Origin: Acidianus ambivalens
GTDB lineage: Archaea > Thermoproteota > Thermoprotei_A > Sulfolobales > Sulfolobaceae
DNA length: 64,000 nucleotides
Assembly: GCF_009729015.1 (NCBI RefSeq)
Contig: NZ_CP045482.1
Span: 1,670,001 to 1,734,000, forward strand
Reading direction: 5' to 3'
The position numbers and the translations under genes were made by a program. Below are positions 1 through 10,325 of this stretch, piece after piece; position 1 is the stretch's first letter; every line of letters starts with the position of its first letter. A model generated the notes under the pieces. It ran no database searches. It saw nothing but the letters and a program-made list of their open reading frames with translations, and was not told the origin of the DNA.

Positions 1-1058
1 ATTGAAATTACATCAGGATCTATATAATTTACTATGTAATATAACTCATAATAGTAGTTAAGCAAGTTTCCTACCAACGCTTGACCGCCTACGTATCCAT
101 TGCTGAAAACTACGTAAATACAAGAAGCAGGAGAAAATACTCCAGCCCATTCTGCATCTAACTCGTTTTCTCCAGATTGACCACTACTTGTTATATTGCC
201 CAAGTAGACCACGTTTAGCCCTCCTGTTCTAGGAACTATGTAAAACTGGTTCCAAAAGGCATAAATGTCGCTCTCATTAATGAAACTCTCAGGAACGCCT
301 TCAATGGCTATTTTCTCTCCTTTCCCAGTGTAGCCTTGAGAATACAATTCCGTGAAATTAAAGTATTGAGCAATTGTTGAAGGAGTTACCAAAACTGAAG
401 ATACTAATGAAGGACCTTGTAAATTAACCTTCCAAGCCTCTTTAATTACAGGATAGACTTTAGGGTCTACGCTGTCTATCCCTACGATTCCCAGAACGTA
501 TTTACCTATGTTGTAAGGTAATGAAGGTGTAACATTATTACTGAAATAATAGAACGGACCTACATTAGCTATGCCTAATAATCCATACCAATAGATGTTT
601 TTACAAGGATAGTAATACACGTTAAGTTCAGTATTAAACGCTTTTTCTATTTCTCCTACTGTACCGTTAAAGGTTAATATTAGACCGTAACAGCCAGTGA
701 ACTTTATCCCAAAGGATTCCAAATAGTCAATTAAACAATGCACGTAAGACTTACTGGGGTAAAAATCTTCTCTAAATTGGCAGGGAGTTAAATATATAGT
801 TTCACAGTGTTTTGCTAGCTTGCAAGTTATGCATATAAGCTTGCTATAATTAGTAAAATTGAGTAAAACTGCAAAAGGTAATGTATAATTCTTAGGAAGT
901 GGTTGAACATATATTGAACCGGGTAGTATATCGTATTTGGGAGAGTTCGTTGAAATATAGTAAACTTGGCTACTTGATGAAGTCACAAAAAATTGGAAAG
1001 TAGATAAAAATATCAGAAATAAAATTGAAAAAGATTTAATTATATTTAATGATGACAT
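1..1058 (-). CDS. Sedolisin (S53)-type secreted protease, C-terminus cut by window edge
   Basis: Reading back from ATG at 1058 the frame stays open to base 1, giving about 352 residues. The first ~25 residues are a hydrophobic signal peptide. Next comes a region like the S53 pro-domain (FNGTVGEIEKAFNTEL is typical of pro-kumamolisin). The catalytic domain begins near FNFTELYSQGYTGKGEKIAI. GENELDAEW carries the Glu-x-x-x-Asp pair expected of sedolisins; the catalytic Ser, SGTS-like, would lie beyond the window. S53 enzymes are acid-active, which fits export into hot acid. Family assignment is by motif and layout; the missing C-terminus means activity cannot be judged. Confidence 0.8.
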   Translation of the reverse strand, partial: MSSLNIIKSFSILFLIFLSTFQFFVTSSSSQVYYISTNSPKYDILPGSIYVQPLPKNYTLPFAVLLNFTNYSKLICITCKLAKHCETIYLTPCQFREDFYPSKSYVHCLIDYLESFGIKFTGCYGLILTFNGTVGEIEKAFNTELNVYYYPCKNIYWYGLLGIANVGPFYYFSNNVTPSLPYNIGKYVLGIVGIDSVDPKVYPVIKEAWKVNLQGPSLVSSVLVTPSTIAQYFNFTELYSQGYTGKGEKIAIEGVPESFINESDIYAFWNQFYIVPRTGGLNVVYLGNITSSGQSGENELDAEWAGVFSPASCIYVVFSNGYVGGQALVGNLLNYYYELYYIVNYIDPDVIS

Positions 1059-1087
1059 ATAATAAGTTATTGGCTTTAGTTTATAAA

Positions 1088-2683
1088 TTATTCTGGTGGA
1101 ATCTCTTTAAATATTAGTCCAAGCTCTATTCCTTGACTTTCCCTATATTTCTTTGCTATGAAATACGTTATAACTCCCAGTACAGGAATTACTGCAATCA
1201 ATGCGATGTTAAGTAGCAAATTACCAGTAAATACCATTGAATTATATAGGGGATTTACGAAAGCGTAACCTATCGCGACTATTACCGACATTGCGAGTAT
1301 TATAGAGCCAAGTATACCGTAAATCTTAAGCATACTTTTCTCTTTATCAGTAAGCTCAACGCCAACTATTCCTTTAAATCCTGCTACAGCTGCAGATATT
1401 GTAGCTTGCAAAAATTGGTAAATAAATAATATTGCTATCAACGCAATAGTTGAAACAGCAAAACCTAAATAAAGTATGGCTACATCAAAGAATATTCCTA
1501 AAGCTAAAGCAACTCCTGAGGCTACTAGAGGAGTTTGAAGTCTTGGGTTTACATATGCTAACTTTTCTGGAAGTATCCTATCAAATGCCATTGCAAGCAT
1601 TACTCTAGAGGGTATTGCAAGAGATAACGGACCCGCAACAAACTGTATGCCTATGTTTAATACGCCTACTAATAATGCCAGGATTGGAGAGGATAAAGTC
1701 ATTATTCCTGCCCAAGCTATATAGCCTTCTCCTGCAGAGACCGGATTAGATTTACCCCAACCGCATAGCGCAACGTAATTAAAGAATGGAATTCCCATGG
1801 TAAATGCGGTTAGAAAAGTTAGTGCAATAATAATGACTGTTGCTATAGTATACCCTGATAACATGCCTAGCTTTAAAGACCTTGTCGCTTGTTTGTATTC
1901 TCCTGCAAAATAGGACGGTCCAAAGAACCATATGAATAGCCACATTAGCATTAATATTGAAAATACTAGAGTTTGTAAGGGGTTAGTGACTGGAGAATAG
2001 TAAGATAATCCTTGTGAATATAAGTAGGAATATGAGGGCCCCGAGAAAGATGCAGAGAATTTATTAAAATCTGTTACGAATGCAGAATTTCCTTCTGCAA
2101 ATAGGCCAATAATGAATAAAGCACCAATCACTTGCATACTAGCTATTGCAAATAGGAAGTTGCCCATAATCCTTTGAGGAGATATGCTCACTAACCACAT
2201 TAATATTAATGAAATCAAACTTGCAATGAAGAAGTAAGTAGGATTAACTAGAATACACGTACCCAAGTTAAATAATGCGGAATTATGAAAGGCTAAGCCT
2301 ATGATTTGAAAAGCTGGCACTATACCGGCCGAGACTTGTATTTGTGATAATATCGCAGCTAATAAAGGAGTGGAAATTATATTAGCTATTCCTTGAATCG
2401 TTGCAGGTAAGGGACCAACTATTCTTGATATATAAATATATTCTCCAGAGGATCTTGGAATATATTCAGCTAGTTTTAAGTATGTTAAAAATATTGGTAA
2501 AGCAAGTATAGGAGCAATTATTATTCCTATAAACCAATTTGCGGCAGGTATTGATGGCGAATATATTAAAGTATAATAAAGGGATATTGGCACAATAAGA
2601 GCTAAAACCTTGGCAAAGGCATGCTTAGCTCCCATTTGCCTTACTAGTCCAGAAGATTCTCTAATAAATAACTTCTTGGACAT
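1088..2683 (-). CDS. APC-superfamily amino-acid/amine permease (tagged paralog 1)
   Basis: This 531-residue protein has about 12-14 hydrophobic helices and the general look of APC-family permeases, which carry amino acids or amines by proton or exchange coupling. The N-terminus has the tag LFIRESSGLVR just before the first helix, and the C-terminus ends GLIFKEIPPE. Four other permeases in this window share these terminal motifs. It is transcribed away from the acetamidase/formamidase gene at 2812, so an amide or amine substrate is plausible but unproven. The start is ATG at 2683, leaving about 128 bp of divergent promoter region. Confidence 0.85.
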   Translation of the reverse strand: MSKKLFIRESSGLVRQMGAKHAFAKVLALIVPISLYYTLIYSPSIPAANWFIGIIIAPILALPIFLTYLKLAEYIPRSSGEYIYISRIVGPLPATIQGIANIISTPLLAAILSQIQVSAGIVPAFQIIGLAFHNSALFNLGTCILVNPTYFFIASLISLILMWLVSISPQRIMGNFLFAIASMQVIGALFIIGLFAEGNSAFVTDFNKFSASFSGPSYSYLYSQGLSYYSPVTNPLQTLVFSILMLMWLFIWFFGPSYFAGEYKQATRSLKLGMLSGYTIATVIIIALTFLTAFTMGIPFFNYVALCGWGKSNPVSAGEGYIAWAGIMTLSSPILALLVGVLNIGIQFVAGPLSLAIPSRVMLAMAFDRILPEKLAYVNPRLQTPLVASGVALALGIFFDVAILYLGFAVSTIALIAILFIYQFLQATISAAVAGFKGIVGVELTDKEKSMLKIYGILGSIILAMSVIVAIGYAFVNPLYNSMVFTGNLLLNIALIAVIPVLGVITYFIAKKYRESQGIELGLIFKEIPPE

Positions 2684-2773
2684 AAAATTGTCTCACATTA
2701 AACAGTATTTAATTTTTACTGTAATTGATAGAGAAAACTTTTTAATTCTTTAACCAAAATTCAAAACTTATTT

Positions 2774-2799
2774 AACGTAAGCCATTTATAGCTGGCGTT
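2774..2799 (+). promoter_or_regulatory. Promoter with imperfect inverted repeat around the TATA box of the amidase gene
   Basis: TTTATA at 2785-2790 sits about 25 nt before ATG 2812, as expected for a leaderless Sulfolobales transcript. It is bracketed by AACG...GCCA (2774-2784) and TGGCGTT (2793-2799), which pair with a 3-nt bulge. A repeat over the TATA box would suit a repressor site. This is a sequence reading only. Confidence 0.35.
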
Positions 2800-2811
2800 A
2801 ATAATTAACTC

Positions 2812-3783
2812 ATGTACACTATACATGCAATAACTCATAATAAATGGGATAATTCATTAAAACCAATCATAAGTATAAAAAGTGGAGATATAATAGAGGT
2901 AGAAACAAAGGAGGCCTCAGATAATCAAATAACTCCTTCATCTACAGCAGAAGATTTAAAGAAGTTAGACTTCAACTTGATTCATCCTCTGACTGGACCT
3001 ATTGAAGTTGAGGGTGCAGAGCCCGGTGACGCATTGAAAGTAGAATTTTTGGAATTCAAAGACATGGGATGGGGCTGGACTGCAGTAATTCCAGGCTTCG
3101 GCTTTCTAGCTCAAGACACTTATACCACTCCCGTGGACTTAGCAGGGCCTGCTTTAAAGATATGGAAAAGCGAGGACGGATTTTCCATTGCCAAATTCGG
3201 TGAGGTAAGCGTAAAAGTTAAGAATTTTCCCTTCCCTGGAGTTATAGGTACTGCCTTACCTTATCCAGGGAAGTGGAGTACAATTCCGCCAAGGGAAAAT
3301 GGAGGTAATATGGACATTAAACACTTAACAGTAGGTTCAGTGCTTTATTTACCAGTTTTTAAGAAAGGCGGCTTACTCTCTGTAGGAGATACTCATTTAG
3401 CCCAAGGTGATGGAGAAGTTTGCGGAAGTGCGATAGAAGCACCTTTGAAGGTAAAAATGAGAATTGAGGTAATTAAGAACTTAGGAATTTCCCAGCCGAT
3501 GTTTTACGCAAAAAAGGTTAAAGAAATGGATTATGAAGAGTATATAGCTTACCCTGGAATATCTAACGATTTATGGACTGCATCAAAAATAGCTGTTAAG
3601 GGTATTATTTCAATTCTATCTAGATTCATGCAACCGGTTGAGGCCTATATGTTAGCTAGTGCAGTTCTCGATCTGAAAGTTAGCCAGGTAGTAGATGTCC
3701 CCAACTGGATAGTTACTGCTTACTTTCCATTAGACATTATAGAGGAAAAAGAGGTTAAAGAGGAATTAAGAGAACTTATATGA
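2812..3783 (+). CDS. Acetamidase/formamidase family amidohydrolase (FmdA/AmdA)
   Basis: The 323-residue product matches the FmdA_AmdA family, which hydrolyses short amides such as formamide or acetamide to ammonia and the acid. Visible family signatures are the N-terminal HPLTGPIEVEGAEPGD segment (about residues 62-77) and GDTHLAQGDGEVCGSAIEAP (about 192-211), the metal-site region of the family. Length agrees with the ~300-residue archaeal and thermophilic members. It has its own promoter and is divergent from an APC permease. In this window it is one of many enzymes releasing ammonia from C-N bonds. Exact substrate unknown. Confidence 0.9.
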   Translation: MYTIHAITHNKWDNSLKPIISIKSGDIIEVETKEASDNQITPSSTAEDLKKLDFNLIHPLTGPIEVEGAEPGDALKVEFLEFKDMGWGWTAVIPGFGFLAQDTYTTPVDLAGPALKIWKSEDGFSIAKFGEVSVKVKNFPFPGVIGTALPYPGKWSTIPPRENGGNMDIKHLTVGSVLYLPVFKKGGLLSVGDTHLAQGDGEVCGSAIEAPLKVKMRIEVIKNLGISQPMFYAKKVKEMDYEEYIAYPGISNDLWTASKIAVKGIISILSRFMQPVEAYMLASAVLDLKVSQVVDVPNWIVTAYFPLDIIEEKEVKEELRELI

Positions 3784-3941
3784 ATATTTATAAATTCCTT
3801 TATTTTTTCAAACTTTAAATACAGTTAATTGAGGTCTCTTTGTCCTTTGCTCATTAGTTTAAACTTATGAATATTCAACCAACTTGGCTTAACTAAAATT
3901 CTACATCAAAGTTTTAAAGTAATTGTAATTCTGTTATTCCA

Positions 3942-5120
3942 ATGAAAAGAGATTTTCTAAGATCTCTGATAGCCAAGAGTTTTATAAGACTTAGTTCGTT
4001 GATGTTCTCTATATTTTTCATGTGGAAAATTATCACGGAATATAACTCTATTTTCCTTGTTAGCTTAATCCCACGTTTTCGTTATTAGGATATTTGCTCG
4101 TTTCAATTCCAGAAGGTTATATTTTAGATAAGTTTAATAGAGAGAAAATAATGTTTATATCCTCAGTCATTTTATTTTTGTCACATTTACCTTTACTTTT
4201 TATTTTCATTACTATTAATTTATTTTTTGGACTTGATTTCATCAATATTTTCTCTAATTTCGTCAGATATATTCTATACATTAGTGAAGAATTTAGTAGA
4301 GAGCGAGTATTTAGCGAAGGCCATGTCAGTAGAAACAATTTCTACTGCCCTATCTGAGATTTCAGGAATATTAATAGGCGGAATTTCTGCTGCTTTTTCA
4401 CCGTCATTATTCCCTGATTTATTGTTGTTAACTTCATTAATTTCAATAATCCTAAGTTTTCCAAGTAGTGAAATAAGAACTAATAGAAAGAATATAGTAG
4501 AGTTAATCTATTCTCACGTGTTTAGAATTATAAGATTCATATTGCCTGCATTAATACTTAGCTTAAGCCTAAACGGAGTATTTATAGCATTATATGTATT
4601 CGCAGCAGGATTATTTTACGACGTTTTCCATACGGGAGCCTTGACTTATACTACTTTTGTATTGTCCTTTTCTTTAGGTTTGCTCTTAGGAGGTATATTA
4701 GGACATAGATTTTCAGCAAGGTTATTGAACGCAAAATATTTTTCTATAATTATTTTCACTTTTTCCATATTTTTCTACTTAATAGCTATAGTCGACATTC
4801 CTTGCCTTGAGCCTTTATATACATTATTCTTAGGAATTGGTTCATCGTTATTAAATATCCCACTTGAATCTCTTATTATTAAGCTTATTCCGAATAAAAT
4901 TCTAGGAAGAACTAATTCACTAATAACCATTTTCGTAACCTCGTCCTCTCCAGTAATGGCAACGATTTACGGCCTTCTTTCCAATTTCTTGAGCATAAAA
5001 ACAATCTTTATGCTCTTAGGCACTTTAATTTTGATAATATCAATACCAGCTTATTTTATATTCAAAAGATTGTTATTAACTACAGAGGATGATATAAGGA
5101 GAATACTTGAAAAGAGTTAG
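3942..5120 (+). pseudogene. MFS transporter with two compensating frameshifts
   Basis: The gene starts at ATG 3942 (MKRDFLRSLIAKSF...) and reaches LIPRFRY then TAG at 4087-4089. Switching frame at about 4070 restores LIPTFSLLGYLLVSIPEGYI, a clear MFS loop (EGYILDKFNREK). At a T6 run (4223-4228) the reading returns to the first frame and continues ISSIFSLISSDIFYTLVKN to the stop at 5120. The three pieces add up to 1179 nt, about 392 residues with ~12 helices, a normal MFS length, because the two shifts cancel. Either a recently broken gene or two sequencing errors; programmed frameshifting is unlikely at both points. Confidence 0.75.
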
Positions 5121-5289
5121 ATATATAAAAAATGAGCAGACATATAATTCCTATTTACTTAGAAAACGCCTTTCCTATCATTATGTCAACTGGTTTATAT
5201 AATTCTCATTCCTTTACCAAAAAAATGATGCTTTTACTAGATTATTAAATAATTCAGTAAACCTTTTATCATCGATTTTTACGCCTTCA

Positions 5290-5408
5290 TTAACCGGCAT
5301 TGGGTAATTTTTCAAACTTAAGTTTTTCCATTTCTTTCTCTCTATCAAAGAGATCTTTAGGGTCTTCCTTAGGTTTAGGATCAAATAACGGGGGTATCTC
5401 AAGTTACT
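5290..5408 (-). pseudogene. Remnant of an archaeal AAA ATPase N-terminus
   Basis: On the minus strand, between a TAA near 5404 and a TAA at 5290-5292, one frame reads LFDPKPKEDPKDLFDREKEM followed by EKLKFEKL. This is the characteristic opening of archaeal DUF4143/ATPase_2 proteins (LFD.kPK....LFDRE.El), but there is no start codon and no P-loop follows. It lies just downstream of an intact ATPase of the same broad class (5494-6738), so it may be the debris of a neighbour. A 77-codon open frame over the same DNA looks like chance. Confidence 0.4.
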
Positions 5409-5493
5409 GGGAAGATAGCCAGTTAAAATAACTTTCTTCAAGAGCACTTCATCTAGATGAGATTCTCTATTTATACAGCTACTATTACCTACC

Positions 5494-6738
5494 TTACCTA
5501 CTATGCAATAACCACTTCCATAAAGGAATCGCTTTAAATCCGTTCACCTTTCCTTCATAATCCCAAGTTATTATTATTCCCTCCTCGGCTTTCAAAGACG
5601 AGATTGCCTCTTTAAGGCCTTCTATCTCCCTTTCCTCTATCTTATCTGTAGCGTAGGTTACTTGAATTAAAATCTTAGGCTCAAAATTTTTAGATACAAC
5701 AAAGTCAACTTCCCTCTTTTTGCCTTTCCAGTAAAATACTTCCTTGCACCCCCTTCGCAATAGCTCAATGTACACTACGTTCTCCATTGCCCTAGAAATT
5801 GAGAATTCATAACCTAAGGCTGTCGGATAACCGGTATCAATTATATAGAGCTTTTTAGGATTAGCTCTCCTTTTACTTTCGCTCTTTTCAAATTCCTCAA
5901 CTAAGAATGAAAAGTAAGTTTCTTTAGCCTTCGAGAACAGTTCAAGAATTGTATCTTTACCTATCTTAATTCCTAACCCCTTTATGTAATTGTAAACCCT
6001 ATTCACGGTAATAGGGTTAGAATAATTTGCTATAAGGAAACTTGCGAAAGTTTCAGCAATACTAGGCTTTACTATTGAAAGGTCTCTAACAATTACTGAA
6101 TCGAAATATGACCTCAGTAGTCTAACTTTATCTTCCTCAAGTACAACTGCTGGATAAGAACCGAACTGTAAATATTCCCTTAGAAGGGAGAGTATTTTTC
6201 CTCTTTGCAGAGTATAGTCCATTAAGGGATTGTAAATGAACCCTTTAAACCTAAGGAACTCCTTAAAAGATAAAGGATAAACTTCGTAATTTACACTCCT
6301 TCCCCTAAGTTCGTTAGCTATATTTAACGGCGTTAGTTGTGACGAAGAGCCTGAGAGAAATATCCTAGCATTTAACTTCTTCCTAAACCAACTACCGTAA
6401 TCCTTTACATCTTGAATTTCATCAAAGAAAATATACTTAGGAGTTTTTCCGGTAAGTTCTTCAAATGATAAAATTATCTTATCCAGATCGTTTACAGTCA
6501 CGTTTTTTAACCTATAATCTTCAAAGTCGACATATAGGATTTCGTCACGGGAAGCTAAGCCTCTTTCTACTATTTTCTTTATTGTCTGATAAAGGAGGAA
6601 AGTTTTACCACTCCTTCTTCCACCGGTTACTGTAATTATGTAATCCTTGTCTAGTGGTAGGGATAAGTCCCTTTCTATTATATTAGGTAATGGTGAAGTA
6701 AGCCATTCTGCTATGAAGCTCTTTATTCCTTCTTCCAT
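5494..6738 (-). CDS. Archaeal ATPase with AAA and DUF4143 nuclease-like domains
   Basis: The 414-residue protein has a Walker A motif GGRRSGKTF near residue 40 and a Walker B YIFFDEIQD near residue 102, then a winged-helix-like middle and a C-terminal DUF4143 region. The C-terminus contains VYIELLRRG followed by YWKGKKREVDFVV, which resembles the E...D/E-x-K core of PD-(D/E)XK nucleases. Such ATPases are abundant and mobile in Sulfolobales, and their cellular role is not settled. It is a single gene. Remnants of similar proteins lie at 5290-5408 and 58039-58107. Confidence 0.88.
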   Translation of the reverse strand: MEEGIKSFIAEWLTSPLPNIIERDLSLPLDKDYIITVTGGRRSGKTFLLYQTIKKIVERGLASRDEILYVDFEDYRLKNVTVNDLDKIILSFEELTGKTPKYIFFDEIQDVKDYGSWFRKKLNARIFLSGSSSQLTPLNIANELRGRSVNYEVYPLSFKEFLRFKGFIYNPLMDYTLQRGKILSLLREYLQFGSYPAVVLEEDKVRLLRSYFDSVIVRDLSIVKPSIAETFASFLIANYSNPITVNRVYNYIKGLGIKIGKDTILELFSKAKETYFSFLVEEFEKSESKRRANPKKLYIIDTGYPTALGYEFSISRAMENVVYIELLRRGCKEVFYWKGKKREVDFVVSKNFEPKILIQVTYATDKIEEREIEGLKEAISSLKAEEGIIITWDYEGKVNGFKAIPLWKWLLHSR

Positions 6739-6912
6739 AAGAATGATAGAGATTATGCATTTAAGTCTTTTTCCGACCAGTTTTGCGTAATAACCAGTCC
6801 CTAAGAGACCAGTTTAATTTCATTAACTAGATTTTATACCTTCCAAGATATTTGCATTAAATATTAATTTTTAGCTTTTATCTTTTAATTTAAAAACAAA
6901 AAGTCTCCTTTT

Positions 6913-8163
6913 TTATCCCTCTTCTAGGTAGCGGAATAAGTAAGAATCTGCAAGTAAGAGTAAACCAGCAATTATGAAATCTATTCCATAGCCTAGGTAA
7001 TGCGTAATGTAACCTGAAACTAAAGAGCCTAAAAAGAGCGAAATACCTACTACCGTACTGTAGACTCCTAACCCTCTACCTTGTTGCCTTTCTCCTACGA
7101 TTTTAAAAATCATTGTAGTAGAGGAAGAGTAAAAGAGGGAGTAAGCTATTCCTGCAGCTAGAGGATAGAAAATCAGCCCTGAGATAAGTATTGGATAACC
7201 TAAAAAGAAAACAGAAAACACACCAAGTACGACGTATGAAGAACCCCTTAAAATTAATGAAAGGTGAGCTATCTTACTCTCTTCCTTTGCTTCAAGTAAA
7301 CTTGAGGAAATCCTAAAGCCCAATATTTGGAATACCATCCCTACGGTTATAACTAGTAATACTTCAGATTTCTCTAATCCTTTAACGTAAAGCCCTGCAG
7401 GGTAAACTGTATTAAATATCCCGCTACTTATATAAAAAATGACCAGCCCCAGGTAAAGGAGAGGAATATAATTTATTGGTTTTTTAGTAAGCCTGCTGAG
7501 AGAAAATACTTTAAAACTGTGAATATTAGGCAAATGAAGGAAGAAGAGTGGCAAATGTCTTATCCTGATCATGAAGGACTCTTTATGTTGTAACATTGCA
7601 GTCCTCTCAAAGGTTATTACTGGCCTAGGAACCAGCTTGAATCCGGCAATTAAAGTTCCCAGAGTTAATATGCCTAGAATTTCCTCTACTTCGTAAATTT
7701 TTAGAAAAATAACTAGAAAAGTTGAGGCAAGCAAACCTAACAACATACCAATAGAGGAGAAGAAAGAGAACTTGGAAAACAGTGAACCCCAATGTTTTTT
7801 CTCCGCAGATTCCATAACTAGGAGGTTGAAAGGTGTAGTTGATGCTGTGCTCATGAAAACTAACAGGGAATAATTAATAGCAACGAAGGAAATTGAATTA
7901 AAGAAAGGCATTAATAGTAAGGGTAGTGCAGTTCCTGCAAAGCTTAATAATATTTGCTTTTTCCTGTCCATTCTATCTGCCAAGAAACCCCACATTATTG
8001 ATGCAGGAATTAATACTGCGTTACCTAGAGAAATTACGTAAGCTACATCTATTGCATTACCACCAAGGGTTAAAATTTGTAAAGTGACTAAAGTGGAAAT
8101 TGGCCCTATTGCCATGTTAAACGGTATTACTAGGTACATCCACTTGGTGCTGTACTTTATCAT
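6913..8163 (-). CDS. MFS transporter
   Basis: A 416-residue integral membrane protein with about 12 helices. The MFS loop 2-3 signature appears as GFLADRMDRKKQ near residue 60, and the second half has GRGLGVYSTVVG and SGYITHYLGYG typical of drug-efflux-like MFS proteins. It is a single gene with its start at ATG 8163 and no partner enzymes next to it. Substrate cannot be told from sequence. Confidence 0.85.
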   Translation of the reverse strand: MIKYSTKWMYLVIPFNMAIGPISTLVTLQILTLGGNAIDVAYVISLGNAVLIPASIMWGFLADRMDRKKQILLSFAGTALPLLLMPFFNSISFVAINYSLLVFMSTASTTPFNLLVMESAEKKHWGSLFSKFSFFSSIGMLLGLLASTFLVIFLKIYEVEEILGILTLGTLIAGFKLVPRPVITFERTAMLQHKESFMIRIRHLPLFFLHLPNIHSFKVFSLSRLTKKPINYIPLLYLGLVIFYISSGIFNTVYPAGLYVKGLEKSEVLLVITVGMVFQILGFRISSSLLEAKEESKIAHLSLILRGSSYVVLGVFSVFFLGYPILISGLIFYPLAAGIAYSLFYSSSTTMIFKIVGERQQGRGLGVYSTVVGISLFLGSLVSGYITHYLGYGIDFIIAGLLLLADSYLFRYLEEG

Positions 8164-8424
8164 CCTTGCTTTAAACTTACAATCTCGTTTAAAAGACTTA
8201 TTGTAATCTTATAAACAATTTCGACCTTATATTCCCTTTTAAAAAGTGTAAATAAAATGAGAAGAATTTTTACAATGATTAACATTTTCTCTGTTGCTTA
8301 TAAATTATCATAGAGAGAAGAACGAATTATTAATTTAAACTTTTATGCAGTTAAAATTCAGCCTTTGTTTAACTTAAGGATAAGTAAAGTTAAACTTAAA
8401 GCATTCATGAGAATATTCTTTTAT

Positions 8425-8638
8425 ATGTATAGACTGAAGGTTCATAAGAAAGGTATTATTGTAATACCAAAGGAGATAAGAGAAAAATTCAACTTGAAAG
8501 AAGGTGACGAAGTTAACGTTATAGTTGATGATGAGGGAATTTATATATTTCCTCGTGATGATATTAGAAAATACTTTGGTAGTGACAAAGATGCAATAAA
8601 AGCTTTAAACATTCTTGAAGAGGAGAGGAGAAGAGAAC

Positions 8639-8655
<17 letters not shown>
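8425..8655 (+). CDS. AbrB/MazE-type antitoxin (VapB-like), orphaned
   Basis: From ATG 8425 the product is 76 residues: YRLKVHKKGIIVIPKEIREK then FNLKEGDEVNVIV, the swapped-hairpin AbrB DNA-binding fold found in VapB antitoxins. An in-frame upstream extension to 8365 is open but lacks the fold, so 8425 is preferred. The gene overlaps the start of a truncated vapC by 17 nt. Because the toxin is destroyed by the neighbouring IS element, this antitoxin has no cognate partner here. It may still bind DNA or cross-act with another VapC. Confidence 0.8.
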
Positions 8656-9988
<1,333 letters not shown>

Positions 9989-10027
9989 CGTCCCTTAACC
10001 CCCAACTTTGTAATACTTTTTAAAGCC

Positions 10028-10100
10028 GAAACTAATACCTCAATTTTTCACTTTCGGTTTACTCTCTAAGCTTATTTATTTATTCAACTTGTTTATTTTC
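10028..10100 (+). promoter_or_regulatory. Promoter of the PolB2 operon with ANTTTC hexamers
   Basis: A TATA-like run TTATTTATTTATT at 10072-10084 lies about 25 nt before ATG 10101, indicating a leaderless start. Upstream are GAAACT (10028-10033, reverse-strand AGTTTC) and ACTTTC (10050-10055). Both match ANTTTC, the hexamer reported at DNA-damage-induced, Orc1-2-dependent promoters of Sulfolobus. A third match, ATTTTC, at 10095-10100 abuts the start codon. The motif is short and AT-rich, so chance hits are possible. Confidence 0.5.
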
Positions 10101-10325
10101 ATGGGAAGAACACAACCCTCATACACTTACTCCCTGCAAAGGGAGATTGAAAAATTGGAGAGGATACTAAGTAGGGCTTCTCCCCATTTACTTCCCATAC
10201 TTGAGAGAGCTAAAGGAAAGATAAGGTACTTCCAAAACGCGTCTTATGATGAAGATTTAAGCCCTTCCGAATTGCTCTTCTTAGCCTTATTATCAGAACT
10301 TGCAGAGGAGTGCAAAAATGGTTGA
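10101..10325 (+). CDS. Small protein encoded upstream of PolB2
   Basis: ATG 10101 gives 74 residues, mostly helical and charged (SLQREIEKLERILSR..., LLFLALLSELAEECKNG). An upstream TTG at 10089 is open but would sit over the expected transcription start. The gene overlaps the PolB2 gene by 8 nt. A small gene ahead of dpo2 is a known part of this operon in Sulfolobales. Its own function is not recognised; a helical accessory or DNA-binding protein is possible. Confidence 0.65.
   Translation: MGRTQPSYTYSLQREIEKLERILSRASPHLLPILERAKGKIRYFQNASYDEDLSPSELLFLALLSELAEECKNG

Noticed and set aside
5214..5447. 77-codon minus-strand frame as a small gene
   Set aside because: A different frame in the same DNA shows the ATPase N-terminal box; the open frame lacks any recognisable family and start signal.
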